Positions 1 to 7,134 of a stretch of DNA of 64,000 bases are shown here, piece by piece. Under the pieces are notes generated by a model. The model was not told where the DNA came from, did not search any database, and saw nothing but the letters and a program-made list of their open reading frames with translations. The stretch is from an uncultured Clostridia bacterium. Lineage in GTDB: Bacteria > Bacillota > Clostridia > Christensenellales > Aristaeellaceae. The stretch's first letter is position 1. The number at the start of each line of letters is the position of its first letter. Made by a program: the position numbers and the translations under genes. The stretch spans positions 62,001 to 126,000 of the forward strand of contig CAKUFA010000002.1 in the NCBI GenBank assembly GCA_934647165.1, read 5' to 3'.

Positions 1-235
1 GGTCGCCGTCGTTGTAGACGTACTGCATTTCCTTGGTTTCAATGATGGCCTTGGGCATTTTGTCGGTGGGGTTGAAGGAGCGCTCTACCACTGCGCCGGT
101 CATCACGTTCTTGATCTTGGTGCGAACGAAAGCCGCGCCCTTGCCGGGCTTCACGTGCTGGAAGTCCACGATGGTCCACACGCCGCCGTCCCATTCAACC
201 GTGATGCCCTTTTTGAAATCGCCTGCCGTAATCAT
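1..235 (-). CDS. efp: Elongation factor P (3' end cut by window edge)
   Basis: EF-P binds between the P and E sites of ribosomes stalled on polyproline stretches and promotes peptide bond formation. The visible 78 residues are the N-terminal KOW-like domain, starting MITAGDFKKG and containing the diagnostic HVKPGKGAAF loop, whose Lys at the tip is the position modified in other species. The ATG at 235 has a GGAGGA ribosome site about 8 bases upstream. It lies 36 bp behind the M24 peptidase on the same strand, the same pairing as yqhT-efp in Bacillus, so the two are probably cotranscribed. The rest of the protein lies outside the window. Confidence 0.95.
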   Translation of the reverse strand, partial: MITAGDFKKGITVEWDGGVWTIVDFQHVKPGKGAAFVRTKIKNVMTGAVVERSFNPTDKMPKAIIETKEMQYVYNDGD

Positions 236-271
236 GATACATTCCTCCGTCTATTCTTCTTTTTTCGTTGT

Positions 272-1354
272 TTACAGAATGATGAGTTCCTTGGGTGCGG
301 TGGTTAGCGCCTCGTGGCCGTTTTCGGTCACAAGCACGGTGTTTTCCACACGCACGCCGCCAATGCCGGGAAGATATACGCCCGGCTCCACGGTGATGAC
401 CATACCGGGCTTCACCGTGTCATGGCAGGAAGGGCTGAAGCGTGGATTTTCGTGGATGTCGATGCCAACGGCATGTCCCAAGCCATGGCCGAAGCGGCCG
501 GCATAACCCTGGCTGTCAATGTAGTCCCGGGCAATTTTGTCGATGTCGAAGCAATTCTTGCCGGGTGCAACCACATCTTCCGCCATGCACTGGGCGCGCA
601 GCACCGTGTCGTACACACGCTTCATTTCATCCGAGGGTTGTCCCAGGGCAACGGTCCGCGTCATGTCCGAGCAATAGCCGCCCACCTTGCAGCCGAAGTC
701 CATGGTGATCATGTCACCCTTCTCCAGCTTTTTGTCCGTGGGGATGGCATGGCACAGGCTGCCGTTGACACCGGAGGCGATGATGGTGTCAAAGGAATTG
801 CCCTGTGCACCCAGCTTCAGCTGAATGAAATCCAGCTCAATGCGGAGCTCCTTTTCGGTCATGCCCTCATGGATGCGGGGAAGCACCTGCTCAAAGGCGC
901 GGCTGGTGATGTCGCATGCAGCGCGGATGGCCGCTGCTTCCGCGGCGGTTTTTACCTGCCGGAGCACCTCGGGGGCTTGATCCAGGGGCAGATAACGCAC
1001 CTTGTTGCCCACGGCGCTCTTCAATGCCTCGAAATCCTTTACCGTCAGGTAATCATCCTCATACCGCAGGGAAGTAACGCTATCTTCTTCACAGAAACGG
1101 GAAATCCACTGACTGTGGCTCATTCCCTTTTCCGTCATAACCACCTGGAAGGCGGGAGCCTGGCGCTCGGCCTGTTCGGTGTAGCGGAAGTCTGTGATGA
1201 TGACCCGGCGCTTGCCGGAAATGAACACCGCGCCTTCACCTGTGTATCCCTCCGTGAGGTAGAACATATTGGAGGGATTATGCACGGCCACAGCGTCGGC
1301 CGCACTTAAATTCAGTTGCTGAATCAGCCGTTCGGAAGATGTCACGTGTTTCAC
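272..1354 (-). CDS. M24 family metallopeptidase (Xaa-Pro aminopeptidase/dipeptidase type)
   Basis: A cytoplasmic dimetal peptidase that removes residues next to proline, matching the proline link of neighbouring EF-P. Residues 1-130 form the creatinase-type N-terminal domain and 135-360 the pita-bread catalytic domain. The metal ligands are visible: Asp219 in MDFG, Asp230 in CSDMTRT, His294 in GHGLGHAVG, Glu323 in TVEPG and Glu337 in RVEN. At 360 residues it has the usual length of the YqhT/YpdF group. The chosen start is a GTG; a GTG three codons later (1345) is better spaced from the AAAGG upstream and is equally possible. Exact substrate (dipeptidase or aminopeptidase) cannot be told from sequence. 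Confidence 0.93.
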   Translation of the reverse strand: MKHVTSSERLIQQLNLSAADAVAVHNPSNMFYLTEGYTGEGAVFISGKRRVIITDFRYTEQAERQAPAFQVVMTEKGMSHSQWISRFCEEDSVTSLRYEDDYLTVKDFEALKSAVGNKVRYLPLDQAPEVLRQVKTAAEAAAIRAACDITSRAFEQVLPRIHEGMTEKELRIELDFIQLKLGAQGNSFDTIIASGVNGSLCHAIPTDKKLEKGDMITMDFGCKVGGYCSDMTRTVALGQPSDEMKRVYDTVLRAQCMAEDVVAPGKNCFDIDKIARDYIDSQGYAGRFGHGLGHAVGIDIHENPRFSPSCHDTVKPGMVITVEPGVYLPGIGGVRVENTVLVTENGHEALTTAPKELIIL

Positions 1355-1402
1355 TGCCTTTCCCGGCTTTTGCCCTCTTCAGGGCAAAAAAGTCCGTAAA
1401 TC

Positions 1403-1431
1403 ATTGTATCACAAATCTTTCGGCTTGAAAA
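1403..1431 (-). promoter_or_regulatory. Probable promoter of the M24 peptidase-efp operon
   Basis: On the minus strand a TTTTCA box, 17 bp, then TACAAT preceded by TGA, an extended -10. It lies about 50 bp upstream of the peptidase start. The -10 is strong and the -35 only fair. Confidence 0.5.
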
Positions 1432-1484
1432 GGCTTTTTTTCACGAATTATGCAAAAGGAGAAACGCAAGTTGTTTCGGACGGA

Positions 1485-1526
1485 AATTTGATGGGAAGCA
1501 TCCTTAATTTGATGGGAAGCATCCTT
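1485..1526. repeat. Perfect tandem duplication of a 21-bp unit
   Basis: Two head-to-tail copies (1485-1505 and 1506-1526) of a unit containing GATGGGAAGCATCCTT. Each unit holds a small GATG/CATC inverted repeat. The pair sits about 55 bp upstream of the peptidase-efp promoter and next to the terminator of the SGNH gene, so it could be a duplicated operator or simply slippage. Confidence 0.7.
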
Positions 1527-1533
1527 AAAAAGA

Positions 1534-1568
1534 AAGGAGCCATTTTTCCAAACAGCTCCTTCTTTTTT
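1534..1568 (-). terminator. Rho-independent terminator of the SGNH gene
   Basis: AAGGAGC (1534-1540) pairs with GCTCCTT (1555-1561). T-rich runs flank the hairpin on both strands, so it may work in both directions; the gene ending just upstream is the minus-strand esterase. Confidence 0.7.
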
Positions 1569-1576
1569 GCAAATTT

Positions 1577-2263
1577 TCAGGCTGTGGCTTCCCATGCGCC
1601 GCGAGCCCAGGCAAGAGCGGCGCGCGCAATAAGCTCCTGTCCGGCGGGGGTGGGATGAATACCGTCCAGGCAGTAGAGCGCAGGAAGGTGCGGCTGATCG
1701 AGAAACACCTGCCGCAGGTCAAATAGCGGCACGTGCAGCTCGCCTGCCACATCCCGCACGGCCTGCGCGTAGCGTTCCTGCCAGCGGTAGATATGCTCCA
1801 CATCCCCTAAATATTGCTCAATGCGCTCCGCATCGCGGCCATGGCTGACCCAGGCAAAATAGCGCTGGCTTACCAGCGGCGGCGGGGTGACCAGCAGGGG
1901 TGTGAGCTGTCGCTGCCGTGCTGCTTCTACAAACATGCCAAGCAGTGCGCGAAATTCCGAAAGCGGGGTTTTCCCATCGTGTGCAAGCTCGGGCGATGCG
2001 GCCACAGCGTCCCAGTCCAGATCGCAGTCGTTGCCGCCAAACTCAATCACGGCTACACCGCCGGGCTGGGTGACGGTTTCGCAGAAGTCCGCATAGCCAT
2101 CGCGCACAGTGGCGCCCATGCGCGCATGAGCCTCCAGCGGCAGGCCTGCACTGGTCAACAGCGCGGTGCACCGATCTTTTGCAAGGCAGTAGCGGCGGCG
2201 ATTTTCATCATAGATAACGCCTTTGCCAATTGAGTCGCCCCAAAGATAGGTAATACGATCCAT
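1577..2263 (-). CDS. SGNH/GDSL-type hydrolase (esterase family)
   Basis: A small serine hydrolase of the SGNH fold, probably cytoplasmic because no signal peptide is present. Block I is GDSIGKG with the nucleophile Ser11, block III is FGGNDCD (residues 75-81) giving the oxyanion Gly/Asn, and block V is DGIHPTPAG with Asp200 and His203. At 228 residues the length fits a single-domain member of this family. Such proteins deacetylate sugars, cell-wall polymers or small esters; nothing here decides the substrate. It stands alone between its own promoter and a terminator, divergent from the DUF1836 gene. Confidence 0.88.
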   Translation of the reverse strand: MDRITYLWGDSIGKGVIYDENRRRYCLAKDRCTALLTSAGLPLEAHARMGATVRDGYADFCETVTQPGGVAVIEFGGNDCDLDWDAVAASPELAHDGKTPLSEFRALLGMFVEAARQRQLTPLLVTPPPLVSQRYFAWVSHGRDAERIEQYLGDVEHIYRWQERYAQAVRDVAGELHVPLFDLRQVFLDQPHLPALYCLDGIHPTPAGQELIARAALAWARGAWEATA

Positions 2264-2305
2264 TTATATTCATCTCCAATAACGTTATATCTAGTTTACA
2301 ATATC

Positions 2306-2334
2306 AGATTAACACATATATAACACGCTGTCAA
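2306..2334 (-). promoter_or_regulatory. Sigma-A-type promoter of the SGNH gene
   Basis: Minus strand TTGACA (2329-2334), 17 bp, TAATCT (2306-2311). About 43 bp upstream of the start codon. Confidence 0.75.
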
Positions 2335-2349
2335 GCACTTGTGAAAAAC

Positions 2350-2378
2350 TTGTAACCTTTTCAAAAATGTGATAAAAT
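2350..2378 (+). promoter_or_regulatory. Sigma-A-type promoter of the DUF1836 gene
   Basis: TTGTAA (2350-2355), 17 bp, TAAAAT (2373-2378), ending 22 bp before the start codon, so the leader is very short. It diverges from the SGNH promoter 16 bp away. Confidence 0.7.
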
Positions 2379-2400
2379 GAAATAACGGAGGGTGAGAACG

Positions 2401-2859
2401 ATGGAAGAAAAGCAGGTGCGGGATCGACTGGGCAGCCTGTCGCTCCCTTTATGGGAAACGCTGCCGGATTTCGGATTGTACATGGATCAACTGGTGACCT
2501 ATGTGGAGCGGTGCTTTGCAGCAGATGAAGCTTTTGTGCTGACGCCGGCGATGATCAACAATTACGTGAAGGCGGGGCTGATTGACCGGCCGACAGGCAA
2601 AAAGTATGCCCGGGAAAGCCTTGCCCAGCTGCTGATGGCGTGCCATCTGAAGCAAACTTCTTCGGTGGAAACGATGAAGAAGCTGCTTCATCCGGGCAGC
2701 GATACGACCACGGAGAAAGTATACCGCGCCTTTGCGCAGGCACAGGGACGCATCCGGGAAGCGCTTTCCGCCCTGCCGGCGGATGCGCTCTCCTGCGCGC
2801 TGGAGTCCGCCATGTGCCAAACCATGTGCCGCCTGCTGCTGGAAAAAGAAAGCGCATAA
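2401..2859 (+). CDS. DUF1836 family protein (MerR-like DNA-binding fold, 152 aa)
   Basis: A conserved firmicute protein of unknown role. The family signature LTPAMINNYVKAGLI is clear near residue 50 and is followed by DRPTGKKYARESLAQLL, the helix-turn-helix-like part that resembles MerR regulators. The C-terminal half is helical with no recognisable domain. I chose the ATG at 2401 because a GGAGGGTG ribosome site lies 6 to 8 bases upstream; the GTG nine bases earlier would overlap that site. It is transcribed from its own promoter and is not in an operon. DNA binding is inferred from the family, not shown. Confidence 0.85.
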   Translation: MEEKQVRDRLGSLSLPLWETLPDFGLYMDQLVTYVERCFAADEAFVLTPAMINNYVKAGLIDRPTGKKYARESLAQLLMACHLKQTSSVETMKKLLHPGSDTTTEKVYRAFAQAQGRIREALSALPADALSCALESAMCQTMCRLLLEKESA

Positions 2860-2930
2860 TACAGGGCGGGGGCCGCTTGAAACGACGGTGCTTTCCGGCA
2901 GAAAAATCTTTTGTTGTTACAGATTGGTTC

Positions 2931-2959
2931 TTGACATCGTAATATTTCTGTAATAGAAT
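2931..2959 (+). promoter_or_regulatory. Strong sigma-A promoter of the SH3-repeat protein
   Basis: TTGACA (2931-2936), exactly 17 bp, TAGAAT (2954-2959). The leader to the start at 3032 is about 65 nt. Confidence 0.85.
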
Positions 2960-3031
2960 GAGAGCATCCCCCGGAAGGCACAGGCTTCCTGCGTTTCATG
3001 GGGAAGCATGTGGAGAGACTGAGGTGAGACC

Positions 3032-6028
3032 GTGAAGAAGATCAATGCCTGGATACGCTTTGCAGCGCTTGCGCTTTCGCTGGCTATGGTGCTGACCCTG
3101 TTGCCCCTGCCTACGGAGCGGATCACCGCCCGGGCGGCGGGCGCTTATGGCAAAACCACCGCCAACGGTGTGCGCGTGCGCAAGCAGCCCAGCACGGATG
3201 CGGACTACTGGTTTCGCATTGACATGGGCTATGTTTGCCAGCTGCTGGAAACCACAACTTCCCGCGGCGTCACGTGGTATAAGGTGAATGTGGAACATCC
3301 GGACGACGGCAATACCCGCACCTACGTGGGCTACATCCATGGGGACTATTTTACCCCCCTGACGGATGAAGAGGCTGCCGCGTGGGAGAAAAACCCGGTG
3401 CAGCCGGGCAAGACAAGCACAGGCACAGCAACCGCGCCTTCTGCAGGCAGCGGCACGGCAGCGGGCAATACAACCGCCTCTGCCGGTGCAATGGGGCAAA
3501 TCACCAACGGCGGCGTGAACTTCCGTGAAACGGAAGGCGGCAGCGTGATTCAGAAGCTGGATCGCGGCACGGTGGTAGAGCTGCTGAGCATCCCCGCAAC
3601 CATTGATGACAATCATTGGTATCGTGTGCGTTACAACGGCCGGGAAGGCTATATTCAGGCTCCTTTTATTAAGGTGGTATCCGGCGGTGCGTCCTCGGTG
3701 ACGCCTACGCCTACCACGGCGGCCGGCGCTGGCATGGCGGCCGGCGGTTATGTGAAGCTTGTACTGTCCTCTGCCAACCTGCGGCTTACGCCCGGCGGCA
3801 AGGTGGCCGCTCAGTGGGAGAAAACGGGCGAAGTGATTGCGGTGCGCGGCAATGCCGTGCAGGCGGAGGGCTATACCTGGTATCCTGTGCAGTATGCGGG
3901 CGGCGCATATTATGTGCGTGGCGACTGCGTGCAGGTGGTGTCCGGGCCGGAGGGCGGTTCAGCCGCGACGCCGACCCCCACGGCAACAGCTGCTTCGGCA
4001 TATGGGTATATCAAAACAGTGAAGAACAACGTAAACCTGCGTCTTAAGCCCGCGGGCGATTATATCCAGCAGGTGTCCAACGGTGTGGTGCTGACGATTC
4101 TCGCACCGGTAACGGTGCAGGGCGGCTACGGCTGGTATTATGTGAGCGTTGGCAATGTGAAGGGCTATCTGCGCGGCGACTGCGTGCAGGTGTGCGACGC
4201 CAGCGGCAACGCCCTCACGGTGGCAACCTCCACGCCTGCCGCAACCAACGCTGCCAGCAGCTATGGCTACATTCGCCTGACGCAGGACAAGGTAAACCTG
4301 CGGAATAAACCGGCGGGAAGCAGCATTGAGCAGCTGCCGCTGAACCAGATCCTGCCCATGGTGGGCGCAGCGGTGAAGAGCGGCAACTACACCTGGTATC
4401 CCGTGCGTGCAACCAGCGGAAAAACCGGTTATGTGCGGGGCGACTGCGCAACGCTTACCAGCCAGAGCGGCGAAAACATCACGCCAACGCCTGCCCCGGC
4501 CAACAGTGCAAACGGCTACGCCATGGTGACGCAGAAGAGCACCAACCTGCGCAAAACCCCCGGCGGCAACAAGGTGGGCACAGTGGAAAAGAATTCCGTG
4601 TGGCCTATGACCGGGCAGGTGACGTCCTCCGGCGGTTACAGCTGGTATCCTGTCAATGTGAACGGCACAACCGGTTATGTGCGGGGTGACTGCGCCTTCA
4701 AGCTCAGCGCCACGCAGGAAGCGAGCTATCTTGCCGGCAACGGTGTGCCGAATGAAAACGGAAACAACGGCGGCACAGCTCCGGCTTCCAGCAGCTATGT
4801 TATCACGACATTGGACAAGGTGAACCTGCGGGTTTCCGCTTCTAAGGACGCCAGCGCACCTTATAATGTGGCGCTGGGCACAGTGATGGCCTATAACACC
4901 ACAGCCACTGTGGGCGGCAGCCTGTGGTACCGCGTGGTGTATTCCAACACGGAAGTGTGGGTGTTGGGCAGCTGCGTGAAAGTGATGACCAGCGCTGAAT
5001 ATCAGGCCTGGCTGGCGACAAAGCCTTCCGTTACGCCGCAGCCTGAGGTCATCAAGGGTTATATCCGCACGACTGCCAGTGGCGTGAACCTGCGCACTGA
5101 GCCTAACGGCGCGAACATCATCGGCCGCATTGACAAGGGCGTTGTGCTTGCCTACAGCAAGGATCCGGTGGTTGCACGCAATTATACCTGGTATTATGTG
5201 AAGACAAGCCAGGGCTACGGCTATCTGCGCGGTGACTGCGTGACTGTGTGCAAACAGGATGGCAGCGATATTGCAACGCCTGCGCCTACATCCACCAGCA
5301 CGGATGGCAAGCCGGAAGCTACCTACACAACGCTCCGGCGCGGTTCAACCGGCACGGCGGTAAAGGCGCTTGTATCCGAGCTGAAGAATCAGGGTTACTA
5401 CACAGGCAACATCACCAGCAGCTACACAAGCGCAGTGGAAGAGGCTGTAAAGCGCTTCCAGCTTGCCAAGGGGCTCACGGTGGACGGCATTGCCGGCAAG
5501 AACACTCAGCATGCCCTGTTCGGCACCGTGGAGCCGGGCACCAACACGGGCTCTAACCTGTCCATGGCTATTTATCCGGCAGAGAAGATTGACTGGTATA
5601 CCGGCGGCATCCAGCAGCTTTGGCCCAAGGGTGCAAACTATAAGGTATACGACGTCAAGACGGGCATCGTGTGGTGGGCGCACCGCTGGTCAGGCGGCAA
5701 CCATGTGGACGCTGAACCCCTCACTGCGGCAGATACGGCACGCCTGTGCAAGATCTACGGCGTGAGCAGCGCCGACCAGATTGCCAGCAAGAACCTGTGG
5801 CAGCGCAGACCCATGCTGGTGACCATCGGCACCAGAACCTTTGCCTGCTCACTGTATGGCATTCCGCACAACTATCCGCAAGGCGATACCATTTCCAACA
5901 ACAACTTCAAGGGTCAGTTGTGCATTCACTTTACCAACAGTAAGACGCATACGTCAAACAAGGTGGATACGTATCATACGGAAGCCATCCAGTATGCAAT
6001 TGACCATGCGCCGAACGGGCATAGGTAA
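3032..6028 (+). CDS. Secreted protein with eight SH3b repeats, a peptidoglycan-binding domain and a conserved C-terminal domain
   Basis: A 998-residue exported cell-wall protein. Residues 1-36 are a signal peptide ending ARA|AGA. Eight bacterial SH3 repeats follow at about 41-108, 155-215, 239-303, 325-387, 411-475, 496-556, 588-651 and 676-740; most end in GYxRGDC, and Thr/Pro/Ala-rich linkers join them. Residues 765-835 are a PG_binding_1 domain (LRRGSTGTAVKALVSELKNQ). Residues 845-998 are a domain I cannot name, with an HRWSGGNHVDAEPL segment and a GQLCIHFTNSKTH motif, so Cys and His residues are candidate active-site groups. It has its own promoter and terminator. A role in binding or remodelling peptidoglycan is inferred from the domains; the enzyme activity, if any, is open. 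Confidence 0.88.
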   Translation: MKKINAWIRFAALALSLAMVLTLLPLPTERITARAAGAYGKTTANGVRVRKQPSTDADYWFRIDMGYVCQLLETTTSRGVTWYKVNVEHPDDGNTRTYVGYIHGDYFTPLTDEEAAAWEKNPVQPGKTSTGTATAPSAGSGTAAGNTTASAGAMGQITNGGVNFRETEGGSVIQKLDRGTVVELLSIPATIDDNHWYRVRYNGREGYIQAPFIKVVSGGASSVTPTPTTAAGAGMAAGGYVKLVLSSANLRLTPGGKVAAQWEKTGEVIAVRGNAVQAEGYTWYPVQYAGGAYYVRGDCVQVVSGPEGGSAATPTPTATAASAYGYIKTVKNNVNLRLKPAGDYIQQVSNGVVLTILAPVTVQGGYGWYYVSVGNVKGYLRGDCVQVCDASGNALTVATSTPAATNAASSYGYIRLTQDKVNLRNKPAGSSIEQLPLNQILPMVGAAVKSGNYTWYPVRATSGKTGYVRGDCATLTSQSGENITPTPAPANSANGYAMVTQKSTNLRKTPGGNKVGTVEKNSVWPMTGQVTSSGGYSWYPVNVNGTTGYVRGDCAFKLSATQEASYLAGNGVPNENGNNGGTAPASSSYVITTLDKVNLRVSASKDASAPYNVALGTVMAYNTTATVGGSLWYRVVYSNTEVWVLGSCVKVMTSAEYQAWLATKPSVTPQPEVIKGYIRTTASGVNLRTEPNGANIIGRIDKGVVLAYSKDPVVARNYTWYYVKTSQGYGYLRGDCVTVCKQDGSDIATPAPTSTSTDGKPEATYTTLRRGSTGTAVKALVSELKNQGYYTGNITSSYTSAVEEAVKRFQLAKGLTVDGIAGKNTQHALFGTVEPGTNTGSNLSMAIYPAEKIDWYTGGIQQLWPKGANYKVYDVKTGIVWWAHRWSGGNHVDAEPLTAADTARLCKIYGVSSADQIASKNLWQRRPMLVTIGTRTFACSLYGIPHNYPQGDTISNNNFKGQLCIHFTNSKTHTSNKVDTYHTEAIQYAIDHAPNGHR

Positions 6029-6040
6029 AAAATACACAAA

Positions 6041-6072
6041 AAGGAGGAAGAGTTTAGCGGCTCTTCCTCCTT
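6041..6072. terminator. Shared bidirectional terminator, 12-bp stem
   Basis: AAGGAGGAAGAG (6041-6052) pairs perfectly with 6061-6072 across an 8-nt loop. On the minus strand a T-run follows directly, serving the AraC gene; on the plus strand it ends the SH3-repeat gene. Confidence 0.85.
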
Positions 6073-6126
6073 CTTGCGTGTGTGCGATGCAGCATCGGGA
6101 AATTCCGTGTGCGCCAATGGATGGGC

Positions 6127-7008
6127 TCAGCCTTTGCCTTCCGGCGGGGGACTCTTTCGGTAAAAAGAGGGCGGGAGGCCATCAAGCTTTTTGAATACGC
6201 GGCTGAAATCCTGGAGAGAATCAAAACCAACCGACATTGCAATCCTGGACAGGGACAGATTGGTGAAGCGAATCATCCGCTTTGCCTTTTGAATTCGCAG
6301 CGTGGTGTGATACTTGAGGGGCGTTGTGCTGTAGGTTTCCTGAAAGATGCGTGCAATGTAGCTTTTGCTGAAATGCAGCGCGTTGGCAATCTCGTCCATC
6401 GTTAATGCGCGGGAGTCGTTCTGTTCAATGAATTGCTTTACCAGCATGGGCGTATTTTCTTTTTTCACATAATCCCGGCTGGTGTAGGATGCTTCCAGCA
6501 GCACCTGCTCCCACAGGCGCAGGAAAGCGTATTGCAGATACACGTCGTTGAACGGGCGGGGATTATCCACCGCATGGATGATGTCAAAGATCAGCTGCTC
6601 AATATATACGCCGTTGTGCGGATGAAAATAGGATGGGAAAGGCGAGAAAAACTGGTCGATAATGTCCTCGCGGAAATAGGTCAGCTGCTCAGGCGTCATG
6701 GTTTCCATAGATTCATAGGATACAGGCACAATCTCGCGGTTCTCGTAGTATTGCAAATCAAAGTGAATGTGGGGCTGAATCAGCTCCTCGTTTGGGGAAA
6801 CATAAATGGCGTGCTGCTGTTTGGGGCGGAAAAGAAACAGGTCGCCTGCCTCGGCGGTATACAGCTGGTCATTGATGGTGATATGACCGGATCCCTTTTT
6901 GATGAACACCAGCTCATAATCGTAAATCACGCGGTTATGAATCACTTCGCCGGGATGGAGAATGTTATACCATGCGCGGCGAATATAGGGGCATAGCGGC
7001 AAAGACAT
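6127..7008 (-). CDS. AraC/XylS family transcriptional regulator
   Basis: A 293-residue regulator with an N-terminal cupin-like sensor (the stretch around GDLFLFRPKQQHAIYV is typical) and two C-terminal helix-turn-helix motifs in the last 100 residues (MDEIANALHFSKSYIARIF and LSRIAMSVGFDSLQDFSRVF). Members of this architecture usually sense a sugar and activate a neighbouring uptake or hydrolase gene, but no sugar gene is adjacent here, so its target is unknown. The start at 7008 is preferred over one ten codons earlier because an AAGGAGC ribosome site sits 8 to 9 bases upstream. It converges on the SH3-repeat gene. Confidence 0.9.
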   Translation of the reverse strand: MSLPLCPYIRRAWYNILHPGEVIHNRVIYDYELVFIKKGSGHITINDQLYTAEAGDLFLFRPKQQHAIYVSPNEELIQPHIHFDLQYYENREIVPVSYESMETMTPEQLTYFREDIIDQFFSPFPSYFHPHNGVYIEQLIFDIIHAVDNPRPFNDVYLQYAFLRLWEQVLLEASYTSRDYVKKENTPMLVKQFIEQNDSRALTMDEIANALHFSKSYIARIFQETYSTTPLKYHTTLRIQKAKRMIRFTNLSLSRIAMSVGFDSLQDFSRVFKKLDGLPPSFYRKSPPPEGKG

Positions 7009-7090
7009 GGCGAACAGCTCCTTCCGGATCAAGGTCAAGTGCTGCTGTATTCATTCTCTATGGGCATGGAAAACCCTTTCCTGCCGCGAA

Positions 7091-7116
7091 GAAAAAAGGA
7101 GGAGCATAGCTCCTCC
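7091..7116 (-). terminator. Terminator of the M56 gene
   Basis: GGAGGAGC (7098-7105) pairs with GCTCCTCC (7109-7116) over a 3-nt loop, followed on the minus strand by six Ts. Confidence 0.85.
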
Positions 7117-7134
7117 CTCTCTGAAGATGCGCTG

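Noticed and set aside
3005..3031. GAG triplets before the SH3-repeat gene as a TRAP site
   Set aside because: Only a few triplets with irregular spacing; TRAP needs about eleven at 2-3 nt spacing.
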